Assembly (NCBI GenBank): GCA_002362595.1 | Contig: DEUO01000052.1 | Coordinates: 1 to 10,727, forward strand | Direction: 5' to 3' | DNA length: 10,727 nucleotides | From: Caryophanales bacterium UBA3260 | GTDB taxonomy: Bacteria; Bacillota_I; Bacilli_A; RF39; UBA660 | In this document: positions 1 through 5,520 of the stretch, in pieces | Position numbering within the stretch: position 1 is the stretch's first letter | Layout of the letters: the number at the start of each line of letters is the position of its first letter | The notes under the pieces: generated by a model | The model's database searches: none | What the model saw: the letters and a program-made list of their open reading frames with translations, nothing else | Told to the model about the DNA's origin: nothing | Translations under genes and position numbers: made by a program

Positions 1-1
1 C

Positions 2-1633
2 TTATTAAAAAATAAATATTATAATTTATATAAACAATTACATCATCAAAAAAATCTATCTGTATTAGATAAATCTTTTTTACATGACTATAAATATCTT
101 GATAAGTTCATAGATATCCACAATAATAATGTAATTAAAACAATGCGAAGTAAATATTCTATTCTTAATAACATAAATGGTTATCCATTAGATGAATATC
201 AAAGTCGCGTTGTATTAAGCGATGAAGAAGCATCACTTGTTGTAGCGGGAGCAGGTTCTGGCAAGAGTCTGACTATAATAGGTAAAATAGTTTACTTAGT
301 AAAAGAAGAAAATGTCAACTCCTCAGATATATTATGTATATCTTTTACTAACGATGCAACAATAAATTTACAAAAGAATATTGCTAAAAACTATCAATTT
401 AACATAGATATTTACACATTTCACAAACTATCTCTAAGTATCTTAAAACAACATAACATCTCATATGAGATAGCACCAGATAATTATTTATCAGATATAA
501 TTGATGAAATCTTATTATCTAAAGACACCTCTATAGTAAAATCTTTAAATACTATCTTAGGTTCAAAATATTCTAAGAAGGATTTAAATAACCTAAAACG
601 TTTAATCGAAACCTTTATTTCATTATTTAAATCAAACAATTATGAATTATCTTATTTTAATACTATCTTAAAAAAAATTCATTATACATTTAATTATCAT
701 CAATATAAAGAAAACAAAGCTTTATTACATCTTATTATAAATATATATCTTTACTACGAAGAAGAACTAAATAAAGAATCTGCCCTTGATTTTAACGATA
801 TGATTAATAAAGCAATTGATATTTTAAATACTAAAGGTTTAAAAAAGAAATGGAAATATATAATTGTTGATGAATATCAAGATACATCTCTTACTAAATT
901 TACTTTAATCAAAAAAATAATTGATATTTGCAACGCTAAGTTTCTAGCAGTAGGAGATGACTTTCAATCTATTTATCGTTTTACCGGTTGTAGTTTACAT
1001 ATATTTTTGAATTTTACGAAGTACTTTACTAACGCTAAAATATTTCAGATTATTAATACTTATCGCAATCCTCAAGAATTAATTAACGTAGCAGGAAAAT
1101 TTATAATGAAAAATAAAGCTCAACAAAAGAAAAATCTTATTTCACATAAACACATTCCAAAACCAATAATTATCTATTATGATGATAATAAAATAAGATC
1201 TTTTAAAGCTATATTAAATATTGTCTCTAAAGAATATAAAGAAATAATGGTATTAGGTCGTAATAACAAAGATATCGATTATTACATTGACAATACTTTT
1301 ACAAAACAAGAAGATTACTATACATACAATAATATTACTTTTAGATATCTTACTATGCATAAATCTAAAGGATTAGAAAGTGATTCAGTTATTTTAATTA
1401 ATATTGAAGATAATAAAACAGGAATGCCTACTCAATTAAAAGAAGAAAAGATATTAAAGTATGTTAATAATACTAAAGATTATTATCCATATGAAGAAGA
1501 ACGAAGATTATTTTATGTAGCTCTAACTCGTACTAAGAACAAAACTTATATTTTGAGTACCTATAAAAAAGAATCTATCTTTACTAAAGAAATCTCCAAA
1601 TACCAAAAATATATTTCTACACTAAAAAAATAA
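2..1633 (+). CDS. UvrD/Rep-family DNA helicase, helicase IV-like (5' partial)
   Basis: ATP-dependent superfamily 1A DNA helicase, expected to unwind DNA with 3'-5' polarity during repair or recombination. The first ATG in frame is at 143, but the frame stays open back to base 2. The 47 codons before that ATG read as sensible helical sequence, so the gene starts left of the window and at least 543 residues are visible. Counting from the ATG at 143: Q-motif region PLDEYQ 15-20, Walker A AGAGSGKS 35-42, motif Ia ISFTN 66-70, Walker B DEYQDTS 243-249, motif III VGDDFQSIYRF 270-280, motif IV TYRNP 306-310, motif V MHKSKGLE 405-412, motif VI RRLFYVALTRT 454-464. The VGDDxQSIYRFxG form and the leader before PLDxxQ resemble HelD/helicase IV more than UvrD or PcrA. 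All motifs are intact, so it is probably active. It ends in a hairpin shared with the convergent gene. Confidence 0.9.
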   Translation, partial: LLKNKYYNLYKQLHHQKNLSVLDKSFLHDYKYLDKFIDIHNNNVIKTMRSKYSILNNINGYPLDEYQSRVVLSDEEASLVVAGAGSGKSLTIIGKIVYLVKEENVNSSDILCISFTNDATINLQKNIAKNYQFNIDIYTFHKLSLSILKQHNISYEIAPDNYLSDIIDEILLSKDTSIVKSLNTILGSKYSKKDLNNLKRLIETFISLFKSNNYELSYFNTILKKIHYTFNYHQYKENKALLHLIINIYLYYEEELNKESALDFNDMINKAIDILNTKGLKKKWKYIIVDEYQDTSLTKFTLIKKIIDICNAKFLAVGDDFQSIYRFTGCSLHIFLNFTKYFTNAKIFQIINTYRNPQELINVAGKFIMKNKAQQKKNLISHKHIPKPIIIYYDDNKIRSFKAILNIVSKEYKEIMVLGRNNKDIDYYIDNTFTKQEDYYTYNNITFRYLTMHKSKGLESDSVILINIEDNKTGMPTQLKEEKILKYVNNTKDYYPYEEERRLFYVALTRTKNKTYILSTYKKESIFTKEISKYQKYISTLKK

Positions 1634-1653
1634 ACCCCAACGGTTTATTTTTT
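1625..1653. terminator. Bidirectional Rho-independent terminator between convergent genes
   Basis: A perfect 12-bp stem (1625-1636 paired with 1642-1653) with a 5-base loop has an A-run on the left and a T-run on the right, so it can terminate transcription from both sides. The TAA stop of the helicase gene (1631-1633) lies in the left arm and the stop of the minus-strand gene (1645-1647) in the right arm. Confidence 0.85.
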
Positions 1654-1863
1654 CATTCCAACAATCTCTATCTCTACATCTTCTGTTTTAGTAGATTCTG
1701 CTTGTTTTTCTGCAATTATTCTTAATCCTTCTTGATAACCTATATTAAAAGCTTCCAATTCTTGCGCATTTTTAGCTTGAAAATATTCAGGACCAAGACC
1801 TTCAAAAGCAAACTCTCTACCAATATCTACAATAGACTTATCTTGACTGACTAAATTTCCCAA
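1645..1863 (-). CDS. Small acidic protein of unknown function
   Basis: I do not recognise this 72-residue protein. It is acidic and soluble, with no membrane segment or signal peptide. A predicted helical middle (residues about 30-55, around AQELEAFNIGYQEGLR) is followed by a charged tail ending in MKK. The start is a TTG at 1861-1863, the only usual start codon between an upstream in-frame stop and the conserved-looking body. GGAG lies close in front of it, with GGTGAT a little further off. Support for it being real: it fills the gap exactly, its stop sits in a well-formed terminator, and an extended -10 element lies just upstream. It is divergent from the SDR operon and convergent with the helicase gene. 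The short SD spacing and TTG start suggest weak translation. Confidence 0.65.
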   Translation of the reverse strand: MGNLVSQDKSIVDIGREFAFEGLGPEYFQAKNAQELEAFNIGYQEGLRIIAEKQAESTKTEDVEIEIVGMKK

Positions 1864-1881
1864 TTCTCCATCACCAAAGAT

Positions 1882-1890
1882 ATTATAACA
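1882..1890 (-). promoter_or_regulatory. Extended -10 promoter for the small minus-strand gene
   Basis: On the minus strand this reads TGTTATAAT, a perfect -10 hexamer with the TGn extension. The -35 region is weak. Transcription would start near 1875, giving a leader of about 12 bases before the TTG start. It overlaps the -35 region of the divergent promoter. Confidence 0.6.
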
Positions 1891-1914
1891 TTAAAAAAAA
1901 ACCTGTGCTATAAT
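1885..1914 (+). promoter_or_regulatory. Extended -10 promoter of the SDR/PLP-enzyme operon
   Basis: TGCTATAAT at 1906-1914 is a perfect extended -10. ATAACA at 1885-1890 matches four of six -35 positions at an 18-base spacing. The predicted start is near 1921, followed by a strong ribosome binding site and an ATG at 1941. An A-run (1893-1901) fills the spacer. Confidence 0.75.
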
Positions 1915-1925
1915 ATTTTTTGTTG

Positions 1926-1932
1926 AAGGAGG
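1926..1932 (+). promoter_or_regulatory. Ribosome binding site fixing the SDR start at 1941
   Basis: AAGGAGG lies 8 bases before the ATG at 1941. The in-frame TTG at 1920 lies upstream of this site and at about the predicted transcription start, so it cannot be the true start. Confidence 0.85.
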
Positions 1933-1940
1933 GGAACTTT

Positions 1941-2690
1941 ATGAATTTAATTTATAACACTAAAACAGTTCTTATTACTGGTGGAATCCGTGGTTTAGGT
2001 GCTGCTATTGCCATAAACTTCGCTAGTCATAACTATAACATAATATTAAACTACTTGAATGATGATACTAAAGCTACCGAAACTAAAAAAATAATTGAAG
2101 AAAAATATAACGTAGAAGTAACTATTATAAAGAAAGATATATCTAACGAAACAGAAGTAAAAGAATTACTTGATGAAGTAACTAAAAAATATCCAGAAAT
2201 TACTACTATTGTAAATAATGCTGCAATAGCTATTGATAGTACTATTGAAGATAAAACAGTAGAGGATTTTAAGAAGGTCCTAAATACCAACTTAATTGGA
2301 ACATTCTTAATGTGTAAATACTTTGGTCAATATATGCAAAATCATAATGGAGAATCAATCGTTAATATCTCCTCAACTAATGCTATAGATTCTTATTATC
2401 CATATAGTATGGACTATGATGCATCAAAATCCGGTGTAATATCACTAACACATAATTTTGCTAATCTATATGCTAAAAAACTACGTGTAAATTGCGTAGC
2501 TCCTGGCTGGATTTTAACTGAAGCTATAAAAGGACTAGACGATGAACAAATAAAAGAAGAATGTGATAAAATTTTACTAAACAGATTTGCATCCCCTGAA
2601 GAAATAGCTGAAAGTGTGTATTTTTCAGCAACATCAACTTACCTAAATGATAGTATTTTAAAAATAGATGGAGGTAGAAAACAATGCTAG
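1941..2690 (+). CDS. SDR-family NAD(P)-dependent oxidoreductase, FabG-like
   Basis: Classical short-chain dehydrogenase/reductase of 249 residues, the usual length for the family, cytosolic and probably tetrameric. It should reduce a carbonyl or oxidise an alcohol with NAD(P)(H). Seen in the sequence: Rossmann cofactor motif TGGIRGLG 13-20, NNAA 92-95, the active-site Asn in NTNLIG (N117), S144-S145 before the active-site Tyr, catalytic YDASK (Y159, K163), the PG motif after beta-6 (VAPGW 186-190) and the C-terminal IDGG 242-245. It resembles 3-oxoacyl-ACP reductases, but that label is used loosely in this family and no fatty-acid genes are nearby. The start at ATG 1941 is set by the ribosome binding site. 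It overlaps the PLP-enzyme gene by 7 bases, so the two are probably translationally coupled and may act on the same or successive metabolites. The substrate cannot be named. Confidence 0.9.
   Translation: MNLIYNTKTVLITGGIRGLGAAIAINFASHNYNIILNYLNDDTKATETKKIIEEKYNVEVTIIKKDISNETEVKELLDEVTKKYPEITTIVNNAAIAIDSTIEDKTVEDFKKVLNTNLIGTFLMCKYFGQYMQNHNGESIVNISSTNAIDSYYPYSMDYDASKSGVISLTHNFANLYAKKLRVNCVAPGWILTEAIKGLDDEQIKEECDKILLNRFASPEEIAESVYFSATSTYLNDSILKIDGGRKQC
2670..2675 (+). promoter_or_regulatory. Ribosome binding site inside the SDR gene
   Basis: GGAGGT is the pair of codons for the Gly-Gly of the SDR's IDGG motif, and it lies 8 bases before the ATG at 2684. It sets the start of the PLP-enzyme gene, and the overlap (ATG 2684, TAG 2688) supports coupled translation. 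Confidence 0.85.
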
Positions 2691-3931
2691 AAGAATTAGG
2701 AATAACAAAAGAAACCATGGATTTTCTAAAAAATGAAGAAATAAAAGTAAAAGAAATCTTTAATGATATTGAGCAAAATTCAAAAATAAACTCATTAAAA
2801 GTATTAAATGCTTTTCATAAATATCAAGTAACTGAAAGCTATTTTAATAGTACAACAGGATATGGATATAACGATTTAGGAAGAGATAATATTGAACAAA
2901 TTTTTGCTACAGTTTTAGACGGAGAAGATGCTCTTGTACGTAATCAATTTATATCAGGAACACATGCTCTAACTGTTGCTTTATTCGCTTACCTTAGACC
3001 TAATGATCTTATGTTATCTATTACTGGAACCCCATATGATACATTACATGAAATAATAGGTATAATACCAAATAATAGTAGTTTGGCTTCTTTTGGTGTT
3101 AAATATGATGAAATAGATTTAATAATAGACGATTTTGACTATAATAAAATAGCTGAATACTTAGAAAATAATAAAGTTAAATTAATTGAAATACAACGTA
3201 GTAAAGGATATTCTACTCGTAAAAGTATAACTATTGATAAAATAGAAAAAGTAATATCTACTATTCGTCAAATAGATAAAAACGTTATTATAATGGTCGA
3301 TAATTGTTATTGTGAATTTGTTGAAACAAAAACTCCATTAACAGTAGGAGCAGATGTTATAGTAGGATCTCTTATAAAAAACCTAGGTGGAGGTATAGCA
3401 CCTAATGGTGCATATATTGCTGGTAAAAAAGAATTAATTGATTTAGCAGGTGAAAGACTTACCTGCCCAGGAGAAGGACGTGAAGTAGGACCATCTCTAG
3501 GTATTAATAAAAGCTTATTACAGGGCTTATATCTAGCTCCAAGCGTAGTAGCAAGCTCCTTAAAAGTAGCCGTGTTAACTAGTAAATGTTTAGAAGACTT
3601 AGGATATGATGTAGAACCTAAATATAACGATAAAAGAGCTGATATAGTTCAAAATATTATTTTTCATAATGAAGAAAAACTAATTAAATATATTCAAGGA
3701 ATTCAAGCAGGATCACCAATTGACTCAAACTCTATTCCTATACCATGGGATATGCCAGGATATGAAGATCAAGTAATAATGGCTTCTGGCTCATTTACCC
3801 AAGGTTCATCTATTGAATTAAGTGCTGATGGACCAATACGTCCCCCATATATTGCATATCAACAAGGTAGCATAACATATGAGTATGGTTTATTAGGACT
3901 TGCAAGAGCAATAGAAGAAATAAAAAAATAA
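2684..3931 (+). CDS. PLP-dependent enzyme, methionine gamma-lyase/aluminium-resistance family (YnbB-like)
   Basis: A 415-residue fold-type I PLP enzyme matching the family annotated as Met_gamma_lyase or aluminium resistance protein, to which Bacillus subtilis YnbB belongs. Family hallmarks seen: TGYGYNDLGRD 58-68, the EDALVRNQFISGTHA stretch 81-95, TPYDTLHE 116-123, EIQRSKGY 169-176, VDNCYCEFVE 205-214 (D206 should bind the PLP pyridine nitrogen), GSLIKNLGGG 228-237 with K232 as the Schiff-base lysine, IQAGSPIDS 340-348 and SIELSADGPIRPPY 376-389. Length is normal and nothing key is missing. Members are presumed to cleave C-S or C-C bonds of amino acids, but the physiological substrate is poorly established. 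Unlike the B. subtilis context, where ynbB lies near glnR, here it is fused in transcription to an SDR gene. No convincing terminator follows, so some read-through into the next operon is possible. Confidence 0.9.
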   Translation: MLEELGITKETMDFLKNEEIKVKEIFNDIEQNSKINSLKVLNAFHKYQVTESYFNSTTGYGYNDLGRDNIEQIFATVLDGEDALVRNQFISGTHALTVALFAYLRPNDLMLSITGTPYDTLHEIIGIIPNNSSLASFGVKYDEIDLIIDDFDYNKIAEYLENNKVKLIEIQRSKGYSTRKSITIDKIEKVISTIRQIDKNVIIMVDNCYCEFVETKTPLTVGADVIVGSLIKNLGGGIAPNGAYIAGKKELIDLAGERLTCPGEGREVGPSLGINKSLLQGLYLAPSVVASSLKVAVLTSKCLEDLGYDVEPKYNDKRADIVQNIIFHNEEKLIKYIQGIQAGSPIDSNSIPIPWDMPGYEDQVIMASGSFTQGSSIELSADGPIRPPYIAYQQGSITYEYGLLGLARAIEEIKK

Positions 3932-3954
3932 CAAAAATTTCCCTATTTTAGTGG

Positions 3955-3969
3955 CGTATACTTTATACG
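3955..3969. promoter_or_regulatory. Inverted repeat beside the MazG-operon promoter, candidate operator
   Basis: CGTATA and TATACG form a perfect 6-bp inverted repeat around a 3-base centre. It lies between the expected -35 position and the extended -10 at 3972. It has no T-run, so it is not a terminator. It may be a repressor site, but no regulator gene is adjacent. Confidence 0.4.
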
Positions 3970-3971
3970 TA

Positions 3972-3980
3972 TGATATAAT
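3972..3980 (+). promoter_or_regulatory. Extended -10 promoter of the MazG operon
   Basis: TGATATAAT is a perfect extended -10. No good -35 is seen at 16-18 bases. Transcription would start near 3987, giving a leader of about 20 bases that carries the GAGGAG ribosome binding site (3995-4000). Confidence 0.7.
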
Positions 3981-4006
3981 TATAAATGGTAAAAGAGGAG
4001 TAAAAC

Positions 4007-4312
4007 ATGATAGATTTAAAAGCAAAACAAAAAGAAGTATTTCAAAATAAAATTAATAAAGGATTCCCTACAGATGATATAAATCGTGAATTCTGCTATT
4101 TATATGGTGAAGTAGCAGAAGCTTTTGATGCATATCGTCTAAAAAAGGATGATTTACAAGAAGAATTGGCTGATATTGTCATATTCACATTAGGCATCGC
4201 TGAAATGCTAAATATAGATTTAGAAACAGCTGTTGCTAATAAAATAGAAAAGAATGCAAAGAGAATATATGTAAAAAATGAAAAAGGTGTTCTCGTAAAA
4301 AAAGGTGAATGA
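4007..4312 (+). CDS. MazG-like nucleotide pyrophosphohydrolase
   Basis: A 101-residue all-alpha NTP pyrophosphohydrolase-like protein, the size of the single-domain MazG/dUTPase-superfamily enzymes. These hydrolyse NTPs or dNTPs to the monophosphate and PPi using Mg2+. The metal-binding pattern is present: E35 and E38 in GEVAEAF, then E53 and D56 in EELADIV, fitting the EExxE...ExxD helix pair. The N-terminal KINKGFPTDDINREFCYLYGE and the helix IVIFTLGIAEMLNID also fit the family. The start at ATG 4007 has GAGGAG 6 bases upstream. The stop is TGA (4310-4312), the only TGA stop in the window. It is the first gene of a tight three-gene operon. It could clear non-canonical nucleotides or alter nucleotide pools under stress, and the substrate is unknown. 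Confidence 0.82.
   Translation: MIDLKAKQKEVFQNKINKGFPTDDINREFCYLYGEVAEAFDAYRLKKDDLQEELADIVIFTLGIAEMLNIDLETAVANKIEKNAKRIYVKNEKGVLVKKGE
4302..4308 (+). promoter_or_regulatory. Ribosome binding site fixing the start at 4314
   Basis: AAGGTGA lies 5 bases before ATG 4314. The alternative in-frame GTG (4305-4307) is part of this site itself, so it is unlikely to be the start. Confidence 0.6.
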
Positions 4313-4313
4313 T

Positions 4314-4589
4314 ATGGTAAACGAAATGACAAATGATGAAATAGAAGAACTAGTAGGACTAAAAGATAATGATCGTAACATGCTAAAAACACGAGCTAAT
4401 GGTCTTCTTTTAACAGATAATCAAGTAGGAATATTAGAAAGATATAACATCGATGCAAGTAAATGTGGAAGTATGACTGAACTATTATACATGATAGATC
4501 AAGTAGACGATACTGATGACGATGATGAGTTAACTTATCTTGCTGAAAACCTATCAGAAACAAACTACTATCAAAATACAAGGAAATAA
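4314..4589 (+). CDS. Small acidic protein of unknown function in the MazG operon
   Basis: A 91-residue protein that I cannot assign to a named family. It is predicted helical and soluble. An N-terminal acidic helix (residues 6-14) is followed by LTDNQVGILERYNID (33-47), an SMTELLYMID helix (53-62), an acidic run of Asp residues (65-71) and a C-terminal DELTYLAENLSETNYYQNTRK segment that ends the protein. The pattern of a Q-x-x-I/V-L-x-x-Y helix, an ELL helix and a terminal YY-x-N-T-x-K looks like a conserved small bacterial protein and not random sequence, but that is an impression. It starts one base after the stop of the MazG-like gene and ends four bases before the start of the membrane-protein gene, so all three are almost certainly co-transcribed. 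Confidence 0.75.
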   Translation: MVNEMTNDEIEELVGLKDNDRNMLKTRANGLLLTDNQVGILERYNIDASKCGSMTELLYMIDQVDDTDDDDELTYLAENLSETNYYQNTRK

Positions 4590-4593
4590 TAAA

Positions 4594-5175
4594 ATGGCAT
4601 CTCCAGAAAAAATAAAAAAATATCAAAGAGAAAAATTCGAAAATTATAAAAGAATAAATGAATTAAAAATAAACAATAATGAAGCATATATCGAATTAAA
4701 AGTTAACAAAATTCAAAACATTCTTAATGATTATACCCTAAAAGATAAAATTAAATTAAAAAAAGAATTTTTCGAAGAAATTGAATATCGAGCTTCATAC
4801 ATTCCTTTAGATTATCCTATAGTTCTAGAAATTTATAACGATAACTTCACATCAGAAGAAAAAATAATGATAAGAAGAAATATCAAAAATCATTTTGAAT
4901 TCGAAGCAATTAACCGCCAAACAAATTTAAAAGCAATAACTAGAAAGAGTACTTTCTTCCTAATAATAGGAATTATTGGTTTTGCTTTATTAGTATTACT
5001 ATATAAGATAAATGCTAGAAATTACATAGAAGATATCGTTTCCTTCCTATCATCATTTAGTATTTGGCAGTTTGCTGAATTAAGAATATTTGAAGAGGAT
5101 GCTATTAAAGAGGAAATAATTAGATATAAAATGTTATCAAAATTAAGAATTGTATATAACAAAGAAGATAGTTAA
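4594..5175 (+). CDS. Membrane protein of unknown function with a charged N-terminal domain
   Basis: A 193-residue protein. The first 115 residues are highly charged and predicted helical and cytosolic (Lys/Glu-rich, coiled-coil-like at 5-65). Then comes one strong membrane segment at about 119-137 and a second, weaker amphipathic or membrane segment at about 145-161 ending in SIWQFAEL (W158, E162). A basic cytosolic tail of about 30 residues follows. The layout PIxLEIYN - helix - NHFEF - two hydrophobic segments - WxxxE - tail with LSKLRIVY reminds me of a family of uncharacterised two-pass bacterial proteins, but I cannot name it. The start is ATG 4594, with AAGGA 9 bases upstream. The in-frame TTG at 4540 lies inside the previous gene and has no ribosome binding site. 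It is the last gene of the MazG operon. Confidence 0.8.
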   Translation: MASPEKIKKYQREKFENYKRINELKINNNEAYIELKVNKIQNILNDYTLKDKIKLKKEFFEEIEYRASYIPLDYPIVLEIYNDNFTSEEKIMIRRNIKNHFEFEAINRQTNLKAITRKSTFFLIIGIIGFALLVLLYKINARNYIEDIVSFLSSFSIWQFAELRIFEEDAIKEEIIRYKMLSKLRIVYNKEDS

Positions 5176-5188
5176 AACTAGAATTTTG

Positions 5189-5197
5189 TGATATAAT
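5189..5197 (+). promoter_or_regulatory. Extended -10 promoter of the DUF1292/975-residue protein operon
   Basis: TGATATAAT, identical to the element at 3972-3980. No good -35 is seen. Transcription would start near 5204, followed by GGAGG at 5222-5226 and ATG 5234. Confidence 0.7.
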
Positions 5198-5233
5198 ATA
5201 AAAATAAAGAAAAAAGAAGATGGAGGGGATTAA

Positions 5234-5485
5234 ATGGAAAACTCTAATCAGAAATTCCAAGTAGAAATAGAAACAGGAGAAATAATGAGTGCTGAGTTAC
5301 TTTCTGTAGTTGAAATAGATAGTAAAGAATATGCTGTATATTCTCTAGATAATGATAATGGTACAGTAGATATCTTAGCTTCATACGTTATAAAAGACGC
5401 TGAAGGTTACGACCAATTAGTAGATATAACTAATCCAATCGATAAAGAAAAAATTTCAAATTTTATAAGAGGTTTAGTGGCTTAA
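5234..5485 (+). CDS. DUF1292-like small protein
   Basis: An 83-residue acidic protein resembling the DUF1292 family of Firmicutes: a short beta-rich module with a hydrophobic strand, a KEYAVY strand (residues 31-36), an acidic turn, an ILASYVIKD strand (47-55) and a closing helix, here DKEKISNFIRGL. The function of DUF1292 proteins is unknown, and they are small cytosolic proteins. The start is ATG 5234 with a strong GGAGGGG 5 bases upstream. It is the first gene after an extended -10 promoter. Only 35 bases with no terminator separate it from the 975-residue protein gene, so the two are probably one transcript. The family assignment comes from pattern memory only. Confidence 0.75.
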   Translation: MENSNQKFQVEIETGEIMSAELLSVVEIDSKEYAVYSLDNDNGTVDILASYVIKDAEGYDQLVDITNPIDKEKISNFIRGLVA

Positions 5486-5520
5486 CATAAAGCAAAAACA
5501 AATAGGAAGGAGGTTGTTAG

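Noticed and set aside
1920..1940. TTG at 1920 as start of the SDR gene
   Set aside because: It lies upstream of the ribosome binding site and at the predicted transcription start. ATG 1941 has ideal spacing.
2051..2290. Minus-strand open frame within the SDR gene
   Set aside because: Shadow of a gene whose plus frame has every SDR motif. Ser/Ile/Val-rich composition is typical of an antisense frame.
3932..3954. Possible terminator after the PLP-enzyme gene
   Set aside because: Only a weak A/T pairing without a stable stem or proper T-run could be drawn.
4310..4312. TGA read as Trp (Mycoplasma code)
   Set aside because: Reading through gives an implausible tail overlapping the next gene, and all Trp codons seen elsewhere are TGG.
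4540..4593. TTG at 4540 as start of the 193-residue membrane protein
   Set aside because: It lies inside the preceding gene without a ribosome binding site. ATG 4594 has AAGGA at 9 bases.
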